A stretch of 64,000 nt of DNA from contig CAMTDV010000018.1 of the NCBI GenBank assembly GCA_947069175.1, forward strand, positions 43,102,869 through 43,166,868, written 5' to 3'. Under the pieces are notes generated by a model, which saw nothing but the letters and a program-made list of their open reading frames with translations, made no database searches and was not told where the DNA came from. Position 1 is the stretch's first letter. Each line of letters begins with the position of its first letter. The DNA is from Scalesia atractyloides (lineage: Eukaryota > Streptophyta > Magnoliopsida > Asterales > Asteraceae). Positions 44,273-55,323 of the stretch are shown in pieces. The translations under genes were made by a program, and so were the position numbers.

Positions 44273-44849
44273 GGTTAGACACACAGTCCAGCGGTGGACT
44301 GTGTGCATATAAAACACGCTCACGTCACGAGTTCGATTCTTGTCCCACGCACACTCGCCATAATAAAAATGTTCCTTTTTTAACCGAACCGGATTCACTG
44401 CGGTAGATGTTAAGTTTAATAAAAACCGGAATAATAACCAAGAAAGACACACAGTCCAGTGGTGGACTGTGTGAACGTTTAAATCACATGTCACGAGTTC
44501 GAGTCCAGACTACCGCACCGGTCCGGACAATTATCAAACTTTTTATTTAAAGCAGAAACGAAATTACTTAGTTTGTATATAAGTATAATAAAAATCAGAT
44601 TATTTAACAAGTTAGACACATAGTCCAGCGGTGGACTGTGTGTTAACCTAAACCACAGGTCCCGGGTTCGAGACCTGTGGAGAGCACCGAGCGAGTCATT
44701 TAATTTGTTTTTGAAATAAATGATTTTCGGAATAATTCAATTAGTATATAAGTATAATTAAAAACAGAAATATTTTGGGTTAGACACGTAGCTCAGTTGG
44801 TAGAGCTGCGTGCACGCGTACGGGAGATCTCGGGTTCGAGCCTCACCCA
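44273..44849 (+). other. four tRNA-like modules (T2-T5) in E2 3' LTR
   Basis: T2 44273-44351 (loop GCGG), T3 44443-44516 (loop GTGG), T4 44611-44686 (loop GCGG; one arm base changed, CACATAG), T5 44780-44849. Spacing equals that of the 5' LTR. Confidence 0.7.
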
Positions 44850-45940
44850 GCGCATACATACACACGTACGAACCGGTCAACAGTCAAAGTCAATGGTCAA
44901 CAAGTCAATGGTCAAAAAGTCAACATTTTTTTTATTATTTTTATTTATTTATTTTATTTAAAAATCAATTAAAAATACTTAAAAATAACATTTTTAAGGT
45001 TAGAAAATAGCCTTAAACTCACAAAAATACATCCAACAATTCTACTAAAATTGATTAATAAAATCCGTTTACTTACCGAACCATTATGCCATTATCTAGG
45101 TTAGTTTCACTCGTGGTTAAAACCAACTTCGTGCGCATTCAACATCATCAACCGAACGCACCCAATGTGAGTGAATCTTACAACTCTCCTTTTTAATTAC
45201 ACGTTTTGGGGTGTGTCATGTGTCACCAAAATTAACTCGTTTATTTAAACTTGTGCCATACCATATTGTGATCTAAACTTAGATTGTATATATTGTTTGT
45301 AGTTATGTATTTCCTATTGTCAAGTTATATGCAATTCATTCATTAGGCCCATCAGTTCCTCGTGGGAGACGAGTTGAGCAACGCATGCCTCAAAACAAAT
45401 CCATTATTGTTCGTGTGTGTATTATTTAGTTTATATTGTTTGTAGTTATGTATTTCATATTGTCAAGTATATGCAAATCATTCATTAGGCCCATCAGTTC
45501 CTCGTGGGAGACGAGTTGAGCAACGCGTGCCTCAAAACGATCCATTATTGTTCATGTGTGCATTATTTAATATTAAATGATTGGTGAATAAGTTTACATC
45601 TATTTTTACTCATGTGTGGTTGTGCACTTTATTTTATAATCAATTAAATAAACTTGTTCAAATGTTTTTCATAGGATTCACTCGCCAACTTTTTGTTGAT
45701 CCAAAAACCATTTTTACACATGATACAGGTGAACAGGATGAAGCAAGGGAAAACATAGGAAATGCCTTAGAAGAAAACAATGAAGTCTAGAATGATGTTT
45801 AGGACATGATGTAATTATGATTGTAAATTTCCCATTAAATTGTATTAATGAATATGAAACGTTATAATAAATGTCATGAGCTTTGATGATAACCCAATCA
45901 TGCCCCGATCACCTTTTCCGCTGCGGGTCGGGGTGTGACA

Positions 45941-47672
45941 ACAGAGATTGCTGACATAGCAATGATGGCCAATCTGAAACAGGTGGGTCCTGAGATAAAG
46001 GTAATTGAGAAGGAAATTATGAAAGTTGTGGAGGCTGAAAAACCTTGCACAAAGTGCACAAAACCTTGTGAGCAATGTGTTGAGAAATCTCAAATCATAA
46101 GTGAATTGACCGTGTATAACGAAAATTTTAGATATGATTATCGCACGATGAAAGAAGCTTATGATAAGATGAAAGGCACTTATTGCAATGTTGAAAAAGC
46201 TAATTTAGAACAAGGTGCCAATAAAAATATTAAACGCAACGGTAATTGAAAAACAAAAAGCAATTAACATGTATATAAACACCATTGCTGAAACAAGGCA
46301 AGAGCTTCAAGATATGAAAAACTGAAACTGAACGAGTGAGACAACTCTTGCTCAGTTATATGACAAACGCTTATGTCATCGATCACATTCTTCCTACGAT
46401 TAAGTCGAAGGAAAATGTTGAGAAACCAAAAGGTATGAAGTGTAAAGAGTACGGCAATGTTCCACCTTCATTACTCGCAAGCTATTGTCACAAAGAAGTG
46501 GATGGCATTAAAAGCCAACTAACATAACACTTTTATCAGAAACAAATGGTAAGTTTCCTAAGAACATTGATGTAGTCTATATGACATCAAACGATGACAG
46601 TGAAGCGGTTGTAAAAAATGTGGTAGAAAATGTTTTAGGAGATGATTCTGATGATGGCAGCTTTGAGAGCGCCAACTCAAGTTCGAACAGTTCGGAATCA
46701 CAATTCGAAAATGACGATACATCATCGGAAAATAGCCTAAGTGATGATCTTAATATTGTGATGTACAAAGTTAAGGAATCTAATAGAATATATTTCGATC
46801 ATAGTTTTCCGATTCGAAACGTGAAAGAAGATCAAATCGATAAATTGTTCAAACTTGTGGAAGTATCATCAGATGATCTTGAGAGAAATGAGAAAAAGTT
46901 TTACTCAAAACCCAAGAAGGTTTATAACAACTACCGAAGGAATGGTGGTGACTTTCCTGAAAACAGGAGAGCGGGTTTGGTTTTGGAGGTAGAAGATGAA
47001 CCGAAAAAGAAACAAAAGTCACCATTTCATGAATACAAGAATAAAAACATGAATTTCATTTATGGGACTAACACGGTTCAGGAAGAGAATTTGATTGGAA
47101 AGCAATCAAATGATTAGTTTAAGAAAGAAAAGACACTTCGGGATAAGGCTAAATCCACAAGTGGAGTAAAACCCACAAATGGACTGATACTCGGACTTGC
47201 TTCAAATGCAATGAAGTTGGTCACATTGCTCGCAAGTGTCCGAAATCAAAGCCTGTGTATCATCGAAAAAAGATAGTTTCAGATAATGAGAAACTTAAGC
47301 ACCCAGAGATTGTAAAACCAATCACAATCTTAAAACGAAACAATGAATCTAACATCAACGTGAAACCTAAAACTGAATCTAAGTTTGAGAAATCAACTTT
47401 TGAAAAAGGTGAAACTTCTAAATCGATGAAAACAAAGATTCAAAATTCTACATTAAGAAAGCAAGAATGAAATCACAATCATGGGTTGCAAAGAAAACAA
47501 CAACATCATCTGAAAGTGCAAAATCTGCATCAGTCAAGAATGAAACTGTCAAAGACACAAAGACTGATCAGAAAGTTCCAAATGCTGATTTGAAAACTCT
47601 TACTTATGATATCCTGATTCCACTCAAGACCGAAAAGGCTTGGGTTTCCCTCTTTAAATAGTTTCTTAACAT
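45941..47672 (+). pseudogene. E5 gag-to-protease linker with second zinc knuckle
   Basis: Continues from 36407. A Cys-rich stretch, PCTKCTKPCEQC, then Lys/Glu-rich, probably coiled-coil frames (45946-46248, 46336-46527), an acidic Ser-rich frame (46581-47117), and a CCHC knuckle CFKCNEVGHIARKC at about 47193-47236. A basic Lys/Ser/Thr-rich frame runs to the stop before the protease. Stops and shifts occur at 46248, 46527, 47117, 47470 and 47661. The layout parallels 32149-30548 of E7. Confidence 0.75.
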
Positions 47673-48155
47673 GTGCATGGGCTCCAGAGATCCATCTTGT
47701 CAAAGTGGATTATGGATAGCGGAGCTTCACGTCACATGACCAGGATGCGTGCCTTACTCTTCGATATTAAAGCTATCAATGGAGGCTACGTGGGATTCGT
47801 GGGTAATCAAGGAGGTAGAATCGTTGCAGAAGGAAAGTTATCTAACGGTGTGGTGTCGTTTGATAAGGTCAACTATATCGCCGAGCTGGAGAACAATCTT
47901 CTCAGTATTTCTCAGATCTGTGATAAGCAGTTTACCACGCATTTCAACCACAAGGAGTGCATGATCATTAAACCGGGTTTTAAGATTCCAGAAGAGTGGA
48001 TTCTCATGCGTGCTCCTCACGAGAATGATCTTTATGTGCTAGATATGAGCATTGCTACTACTACTTCAAAGTTGGCTAAATGTTTCGTAACGAAGGCCAC
48101 AGAGAAGGAGTCAATTCATTGGCACAGAAAGATGGGTCATATACACCTTAGATAG
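47673..48155 (+). pseudogene. E5 protease and pre-integrase region
   Basis: IMDSGASRHMTR gives the DSG protease site. GNQGGRIVAEGKL and NNLLSISQICDK are usual copia blocks. The pre-integrase part ends HWHRKMGHIHLR with a TAG at 48153-48155, after which the same protein continues in frame in the next segment. Confidence 0.9.
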
Positions 48156-49118
48156 ATGAATCACTTGGTTCACAATGATTTGGTTGAAGGAGTGAATCTT
48201 AGAAGCTTTCAAATGACTGATAGTTGTCTTGAATGCAAGAAAGGAAAGCAGACTAAAAAGTCACATCCAAGAAAGATTCCTAACTCCATCAAGCTGCTGC
48301 TCGAAAGACTGCATATGGATCTCTTCGGTCCAGTGAATGTTCGTAGTATATCTAGAGATCTTTATTGTCTTGTCGTCACAGATGATTATTCAAGGTTTTC
48401 ATGGGTTATCTTCCTAGAGAGCAAAGACGAAATGTTCGATAATCTCATGATTCTCTTCAGAAAACTTGAAAATTTGTACTATCTCCCTATTAGAAGAATC
48501 CGAAGCGATAACGGTACATAATTCAAGAACGCCCGAATGAAAGAGTTTTGTAACGACAAAGGGATCTTACATGAATTTAGTGCTCCATACATTCCACAAC
48601 AGAATGGAGTAGTTGAGAGGAAGAACAGAACGTTAATAGAGACAGCAAGAACTATGCTTGCCGATTCAAAACTTCCTGTTAGCTTCTGGAGTGAAGCAGT
48701 CGCAGCAACATGCTATACATTGAACAGGGTCTTAACGGTCAAACCAATAAAAAAGACTTGCTTCGAAATGCTAACCGAAGGAAACCAACCTGAAGTACTT
48801 AGAGTCGTTTGCTGCACCTTGTACTGTTATTGATTCAGACGGAAAGTTTGGCGCCAAATCGATAGATGGTTTCTTTGTCGGCTACGTAACTCCACTCAAG
48901 AGAGTCTATCTTCCAAGTTTGAGAAGTGTGGTAGAAGCACAGCACGTCGATTGTTTTCGATATACAACTACTCTTCAAAGAGCAGGCGATGTTTGGTTGT
49001 TCAATTATAGTGAATTGTGGAAATCATTTGACTTGCCAGAAGAGCCTTCTGAAGAAGATCTTGCAATGCTATATTATCTACATCAGTCGGCAATCAAGAG
49101 GAGATTATCAGACCAATA
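48156..49118 (+). pseudogene. E5 integrase
   Basis: CLECKKGK (zinc Cys pair), LHMDLFGPV (D), RSDNGT (D) followed by an in-frame TAA at 48519-48521, then QQNGVVERKNRTLIE (E) and FWSEAVAATCYTLNR. A frameshift near 48800 leads to DGFFVGYVT and an acidic C-terminal part (EEPSEEDLAMLYYL). DNA-joining enzyme of the element, dead because of the stop and the shift. Confidence 0.9.
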
Positions 49119-50697
49119 GTGGTTAATGAACCAACTGTTGGATCATCATCTTCTTCTGGTCTAGGTCCAAGTACTAGCGGTGTTCAAGAAACTAATGCAG
49201 AACAAGAGACACCGGCTACAGAGCCAATGATTGCTACAGTGGAACCCAATCTTCCGCAAGCACATAATTCAGACTCTGACGAGGCTCCTATGTTTGATGA
49301 CAATGGAGAATCTACTTCTGACGAAGAATCTGAGCAGATCACTAGTATGTTAAACCAATCTACTAGCCCGATTACTCAAAATGAAACGTCTTCTAGTGCT
49401 TCTACAGTTGAAGTGGTGGTTGATCAGAATATTACTAATCAGGAGAATACTGTTGATGTTCCAAGTGAGGTGATGCTAAGGACCTATTCATACCACCCAT
49501 CGAACTCAATAATTGGTGAATTGCAAACTGGCGTGAGAACAAGTAGCTCCGATTCAAGAGTAAGAGTATTGCTATTATTCATGCTTCATATCTCAAGTTG
49601 AGCCAAAGAATGTTTCTGAAGCTTTGGGGGATGAAAATTGGGTGCAGGCGATGCAAGAAGAATTGCTACTGTTCGAAAAGCTAGGGGTATGGAAGCTTGT
49701 TGACCTTCCAGAAAATCAAAAGACGGTATATACCAAATGGGTCTTCAAGTGAAAGTGCGATGATCGTGGAGTTATAGTGCGCAACAAAGCTCGGCTCGTT
49801 GTCAAAGGATTCCATCAACAAGAAGGAATTGATTATACAGAAGTGTATGCACCAGTTGCTAGCTTGGAGTCCATTCGCATTTTCCTTGCATTTGCTGCTT
49901 GGAAAGGATTTAAAGTGTGCCAGTTAGATGTGAAATCCGCTTTTCTATACGGTAAGCTACGTTAGCAAGTGTACGTCAGCCAACCACTGGGTTTTGTCGA
50001 TCCGCTGAACAACAAGAAAGCCTATCTCCGGGATAAAGCTCTATATGGTTTGCATCAGGCCCCGAGAGCCTGGTACGAGACGTTATCTCAACATCTTGTA
50101 GGCAACGACTTTATTAGAGGAACAGTGGATAGTACGCTCTTTACCAGAGAAGTTGGAAATCATCTGATTATCGTACAAATATATATGGATGACATCATCT
50201 TCGGTTCGACAAATGACGATCTTTGCAAAGAGTTTGAGAAAATCATGAAGAAGAAATTTGAAATGTCTTCTATGGGCGAAATGAAATTCTTCCTTGGATT
50301 GCAAGTTGATCAATTGCTAGATGGTATTTTCATTCATCAAACTAAGTATGTTCATGACATCTTGAAGAAGTTTGAAATGGAAAGCTCGAAGCCGTTATCT
50401 ACTCCTCTTGCGCCCAATCACGGAATTTGCATCGATGAAATAGGAACCAACGTTGATGATAATCTTTACAGGTCGATGATAGGATCACTTATGTATCTGA
50501 TGGCATCTCGCCCGGATATCATGCATCCTTCCTGCCTTTGCACCAGATATCAGTCTAGTCCCAGAATTTCTCACATGCAGATTGTGAAGCTCATTTTCAG
50601 ATACTTGAAGGGATGTCCAAGCACCGGCTTGTGGTACCCGAAGAATGATAACTTTGATCTGACGGGATACGCTGATCTGATTTTGGTGTTGATAAAT
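49119..50697 (+). pseudogene. E5 linker and reverse transcriptase
   Basis: 49119-49590 is a Ser/Thr/Glu-rich linker as in other SIRE elements. RT starts with EALGDENWVQAMQEELL; TGA at 49750-49752 and TAG at 49963-49965 interrupt it. FKVCQLDVKSAFLYG holds the first catalytic Asp and YMDDIIFGS the active box. MGEMKFFLGLQVDQ and MIGSLMYLMASRPDIM lead to RNase H. The frame ends at 50697-50699. Confidence 0.9.
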
Positions 50698-51140
50698 TAA
50701 ATTCAAAATCAACTACATCAGGCTGCCAGTTCTTTGGAACACGCTTGGTAACATGGCAGTGTAAGAAACAGACTATGGTCGCTCTCTCTACTTGTGAAGC
50801 TGAGTATATCTCGGCGTTCACAGATTCTGTGGATCCAACAGCAGATGAGAGACTATGGTCTGCAATTTGTTGAAACTCCGCTGTATGTTGATAATAAGGC
50901 AGCTATGACATAACGAAAAATCCAGTTCATCACTCTCGAACAAAGCATATCGAGATTCGATACCACTTCATTCGTGATTGCTACGAAAAGAAGTTGGTAT
51001 GAATTGAGAAAATCCACACTGATGAACAAAAAGCTGATTTTCATACCAAACCTTTTACTCTTTCACGGTTTAAATACTTAATGAGGATTAATGGTATGAA
51101 AAATCTTTTACAGGTGCGGATGCAGTGGTTGAATATGGAT
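50698..51140 (+). pseudogene. E5 RNase H, frameshifted remnant
   Basis: In changing frames: STTSGCQFFGTRLVTWQCKKQ, STCEAEYIS, DNKAA, then KPFTLSRFKYLMRINGM. A gap of several codons follows SCEAEYIS (around 50820), where one block is missing. The C-terminal end lies near 51105. Confidence 0.85.
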
Positions 51141-52480
51141 CGGACGACGAGTTCTCGTGATCCTCATTGGTTTGTTACCTTTTTAGGATTAGAATTTCTT
51201 GAAAACTAAAATATAAAAATATGTTTTTGATTTTAGGGGGAGAAATATTACGAGAGAATACAAAAACATATGAAAACCAAAAAGTACAAAAACATGAAAA
51301 AGACAAAAAGAATTTTGTGTCAAAAAGGAAATGATAGTACATGAGTGGACTATTACAGTATACTAAAGAATTGTAAAGTTTTAAAAGTGATAAACTAGTC
51401 TTACTGTGGATGTGTCGATAGACTTTACACGTTCAGTAAATTGTTTCCGGGATATAAACTAAATTTTACAACTGCTTAAACTTGTGGATTAACATTTCTC
51501 GGATATATGGACTTAGTACTCTGAAATTTCGTTTGAGATATTGCCTGATTCTGAGATACGAGGTCTTTATAGATGATTGATATCTAGGGTCGATTTTGCG
51601 GAAGCAATAGCCTAGAACTTCTATTATACTTTTGCTAAAAACCCCAAAACTGCAACAAAATTGGAAGAATCGAAAGATCTAATCAATTGCGGTACTTAAA
51701 AGATTCCTTAAGTGGAACACACCTATAAGTCGAGCCTTCATCTCTTTGTCGATACGGTAGTATTAACCTGAGCTCTCAAGGACTCGCAAAACCTAGATAC
51801 ATATATCAATTACGCTATACTCACCTGTAAGATGAAATCTAGGGAATCTTGATGCGGGAGTATATTCTGAGATGGGAACCATAGTTAAGCCAAGTTTCAT
51901 AATTCTAACTAAGATATCTTGGAACAATTGACAAATGTGTCGAAGTTTAAGTGGACAAACATATCGACAATCTAGGTAAATGAGTTTAGAACTTAAAAGT
52001 CATCATAAGGTCAACGGTACTGGTGATACGTCTCAATCAGCTAATATGATCCTTAGACACGAATTCACAAAAAATATATCTGTAAATATGTTTGTACATA
52101 GCTTAAACTTTTGAAAATTCAAAAAGTTTTTGTTTCTACATTGTTTTCAACAACCAATGATGGAAAGCGGATCTTCGGAGTTCGGAATGGTGCTACGTTG
52201 TTGGAATCTTGATGATAATGGGTTGGGAGCTAATCTGTAAAATCAAAATGCACGAAAAACGATGAAAAGTTCATTAATTTGAAACTTTAAATTTGAAGAA
52301 AACATCAGTTTGTTCATAACGGGTCAAACCGGGGTCATTAACTTGGACTCGGCAGACAAATCGGTTAACCGAGGACATTAACTTGAACTTGGTCAACTGA
52401 GTGGAGTTTCATAACTGGTAAACATATAAAAGTTCAGGGTTGAAATTGAAAATTTTGAAAAATTTGAAAATTTTAAAATT
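51141..52480 (+). other. E5 untranslated region after RNase H
   Basis: 1.3 kb without a frame. A purine-rich tract AGGGGGAGAAA at 51234-51244 resembles a second polypurine tract. The stretch 51150-51900 occurs inverted in E3 (14216-14985). No gene seen. Confidence 0.7.
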
Positions 52481-52489
52481 GGATTTAAC

Positions 52490-53163
52490 CAAGTTCGGCC
52501 GAAGTTGCTATGGCTAAATGGTTTCATTATAGCATAACTTCGAGCGAACTTAGTTAATTAAGTTTGAGGATTGAGAGTCAAGTTCGCCCGAACTTGGCTA
52601 GTTATAAAAGGCTAAGTTCACTCAAACTATCATTCATCTGTTACTTTGAACTTTGAGCGAACTTTGTGAGAATTTAAGCGAAACTGTTATTTTGCAAGAA
52701 TTAAGCCATTGTGCTGCCAAAATTCGATCTTGTATAGGTGATTTGCACACTTATACAGATGGCAGAGGTATATATTAACTGAATGAACCATGAATTGAAC
52801 CCATTTTTGAACTGTGTTGAACCGTATTGTTAAATTTGTTAGATCTAGGGTGAAAATGAACAAATTGAATGGTGAAATTGCTAAATAAACATGTAATCGT
52901 CTTATACAAACCATAAAATCGGACATTGAACATGTTGGTGATGTTTGCAGGTTATGTGGAGATGACGACAAGTTCGCCCGAACTTGTTGAGTTGATTTTT
53001 AATCAACTTCGGGTGAAGTTATCTTACTCCATGATATAATTTGAATTGGCAACAAGTTCGCCCGAACTTGTTGTGATGATTTCAAAATATTTTTGTTTAA
53101 CAAGTTCACCCGAACTTGCTAACAAATGTAAAAATGTGTTTTTTAGACGTCGGCCGAAGTTGT
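52490..53163 (+). repeat. dyad array upstream of the E5 post-pol ORF
   Basis: AAGTTCG-NN-CGAACTT-type sites begin near 52490, 52535, 52579, 52613, 52969, 53004, 53053 and 53101, and near 53147. Spacing within each half is 34-49 bp. Some are degenerate; others (52579, 52969, 53053) are perfect. The array ends about 100 bp before the post-pol frame, as the leader array does before gag. Confidence 0.78.
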
Positions 53164-53229
53164 TGGTGTGTTTGTATTATAATGTGTTAAAACAGTAATT
53201 GTTTGTAATTGTAAAGTTTTCTAAGTGTT

Positions 53230-54871
53230 TGTTTCTATTGTCCGCAAAACATCAAGATTTCGTTCAACAAGTTTCATAATACTTGTATTTCGCTTGATGA
53301 GAAGATTTATCCGACGCTGTCTGCATTCTCAAAGATCTTGGAATTTTTAGGGCGTATTCCGATTACGCAGGCAATAACGAATAAGCATGTGGTATATAGA
53401 TTACACGTCTATTTTTTCTAGAACTCAGCATCCTACGACGAGGCGAATAAAGTCATAAAGACTGTAGTTCGTGTTGGTACTGAAGATAAAGAATTCTTGA
53501 TCACAGAAGCTGACATTCGAAGGGTATTAGCATTCAACGACGATGTTAATGATCCGATAAGCTTCGAGGAAAGAATGGTTAAGGGATGTTTCTTCAGAAT
53601 GGCTACAAAGGTCACGCAAATGAGCTAACATGAAAAAAGGCAGTGTTCCACTACCTTACAAGCTACTAATTCATGCTGTTATTCACGCGTTCAGCCATAG
53701 GAAAGTAGGGCTCGATGACTTTCAAGACTACATGGCCTGCATGGTTACCGCTTTGATTCTTAACAAGAAATACAACTTCTCAAGAGAGATCTTTAATTTC
53801 ATGGCAAAGAATATGGGAAAGTAAAGATTGGTGATGTATCCGAGGTTCGTTCAGATGCTTATCGATGAAAGTTTCAGAATATAGTGAAGGATCCAAATGA
53901 TATTCTATATTTGAGTCGCATGGATGAAACTACATTGAAGAAGTTAAAGATCTTTCAGAAACAAGATTCAGCACCTATTCCAAAGCCCGTTTTTGGTGCA
54001 ATCGTTAAAGCTGACTATGTTGCGCCACCAGAGAACAAATGGAGAAAAGAGGGCAATGGTGACGAGAATGAAGAAGCTGTTCTGTTAACGAATTTCAAAG
54101 AAAAAAGAGGCGACTGGTATATCAAGCGGGTAGTTGTAGTTGAAAAACAAAAGCACAAAAGGGTGTCAAATAAAGTAGATACTATGCGCTGCGGCTAATG
54201 TTGAGAATGTTGAGGGTTCTAGCACTGCGGCTAATGTTGAAAGCCAAGAGAAAGATGATGATGTTATTTCCGCAACTTCTGACAAAGATGATGAATCATC
54301 AGAAGATTCTGCTGATGCTAGATTGAAAGCAGCAGAGAAAGAAAAAGAAGAGGAAAGATTAAAATATTGGGCGAAGATCTTTATGAACCATCTGCTGAAG
54401 AAGCTTCTGATACAGAACGCCCAAAGAAAAAGTCAAAGCGCACAAAGTCCAAAGCTGGGGACTCTAAGAAAACTACAGGTTCTCAGAGCACTCGTGGCAA
54501 GAAAAAAGCTCATAGTCGCAGATATCTCAGTCAAACAAAGAAAGGAGCTACACAAGAACCTCCTGTTTCTGATCTGCAAGAATTTCCAATCATCGAAGCT
54601 GAAGTGCCAACAACAACTATTACACAAGTTCCACCAACAACTGTCACACAAGAACCACCATCTGTTACTGTTGAAGTTCCTTCCTATTTCTACGCCGAAG
54701 TCTTTAGCAAAGGGTACTCCTAAGAAATCAAGACAATCAACTCCTCAAAGTGCAAAGACAAGGATTAGACGATTTCAGTTTATGAAGTGGGCGCCTCCTA
54801 CTGACCAAACGCCTATCCCAAAGCAAGAACGTCGGAAAAATCCGTACAAGAACTTCTTTGGAGGATGTTAG
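53230..54871 (+). pseudogene. E5 post-pol ORF (ORF3), function unknown
   Basis: A third protein between pol and the 3' LTR, in broken frames. Its start is uncertain; recognisable sequence begins ISLDEKIYPTLSAFSKILEF. A stop at about 53420 and a frameshift near 53625 precede VPLPYKLLIHAVIHAFSHRK and a conserved block with ILNKKYNFSREIFNFM and MYPRFVQMLID. A Lys/Ser/Thr/Pro-rich C-terminal part runs to 54871 (54323-54871 and 54367-54723 are two frames of it). No transmembrane segment or signal peptide is obvious. SIRE elements are known to carry an extra ORF after pol, sometimes called env-like; nothing visible here supports an envelope role. E8 has a related ORF. Confidence 0.72.
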
Positions 54872-54907
54872 AGATTGAAGACTGATCAAGACACTGCGAC
54901 AATATCC

Positions 54908-54918
54908 AAGGGGGAGTT
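54908..54918 (+). promoter_or_regulatory. E5 polypurine tract
   Basis: AAGGGGGAGTT directly before the 3' LTR. Confidence 0.85.
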
Positions 54919-55318
54919 TGTTGATGCATAATTTATATTGTCTAGGTCTTGGATCGAGTCTGTATGTTTAGAGCTTGAATATGTTAGAACTTGAAGTTAT
55001 ATTTATGATGTAAACCAAGTCCGGACGAAGTTGTTGTAGGTTGATTAAGTTCGGCCTAACTTGATCTAGCCAGGACACACTTCCGGCAAACTTAGGTGTC
55101 TATATATAGACTGTCAAGGGTCTCTCATTGTAAGAACTTTGCGACATTGACGGCGAAGATCTGTCTGTTTGGAAACTGAATGTATATGATTTGGACATGA
55201 ATAAACAGACATTTAAACAGTAATTCTTGTGTATACGATTAACATGTCATATAATTTCCACTGATATTGGATATTAGATACAGTTTAGGTTCCCGAGCTG
55301 AGGAGGACTGTCCTATCA
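54919..55318 (+). repeat. E5 3' LTR, 400 bp
   Basis: TGTTGATGCATAATT to TGTCCTATCA, aligned to 23631-24030. The first dyad has decayed (AAGTCCGGACGAAGTT). TATA box at 55099-55110. Confidence 0.93.
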
Positions 55319-55323
55319 GAAAA

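Larger units (their letters stand above)
36408..45940 (+). mobile_element. E2: gag-only Ty3/gypsy derivative (TR-GAG-like), sister of E1
   Basis: 9533 bp, LTRs of 2627 and 2613 bp, target duplication ACAGA (36403-36407 and 45941-45945). It shares LTR ends, LTR modules, leader, primer site, purine tract and gag with E1, but is in the opposite orientation. No protease, RT, RNase H or integrase is present: the 2.15 kb between the gag stop and the 3' LTR hold six tandem repeat units and a short LTR-like patch. Mobilisation must rely on enzymes from a relative such as E1. The near-identical LTRs mark a recent insertion. Confidence 0.94.
43328..45940 (+). repeat. E2 3' LTR, 2613 bp
   Basis: Near-identical to 36408-39034. 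Small differences include a missing 14-bp stretch near 43924 and loop bases in the tRNA-like modules. Confidence 0.95.
23631..55318 (+). mobile_element. E5: SIRE-type Ty1/copia element, decayed, with two nested inserts
   Basis: Flanked by GAAAA (23626-23630 and 55319-55323). After removal of E7 and E2 it is about 12.2 kb, long for a copia but normal for SIRE/Maximus types. Order: LTR, primer site, gag, protease, integrase, RT, RNase H, long untranslated stretch, post-pol ORF, LTR. Integrase before RT marks it as copia. Many stops and frameshifts show that it is old, which agrees with it carrying two younger insertions. Confidence 0.93.
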
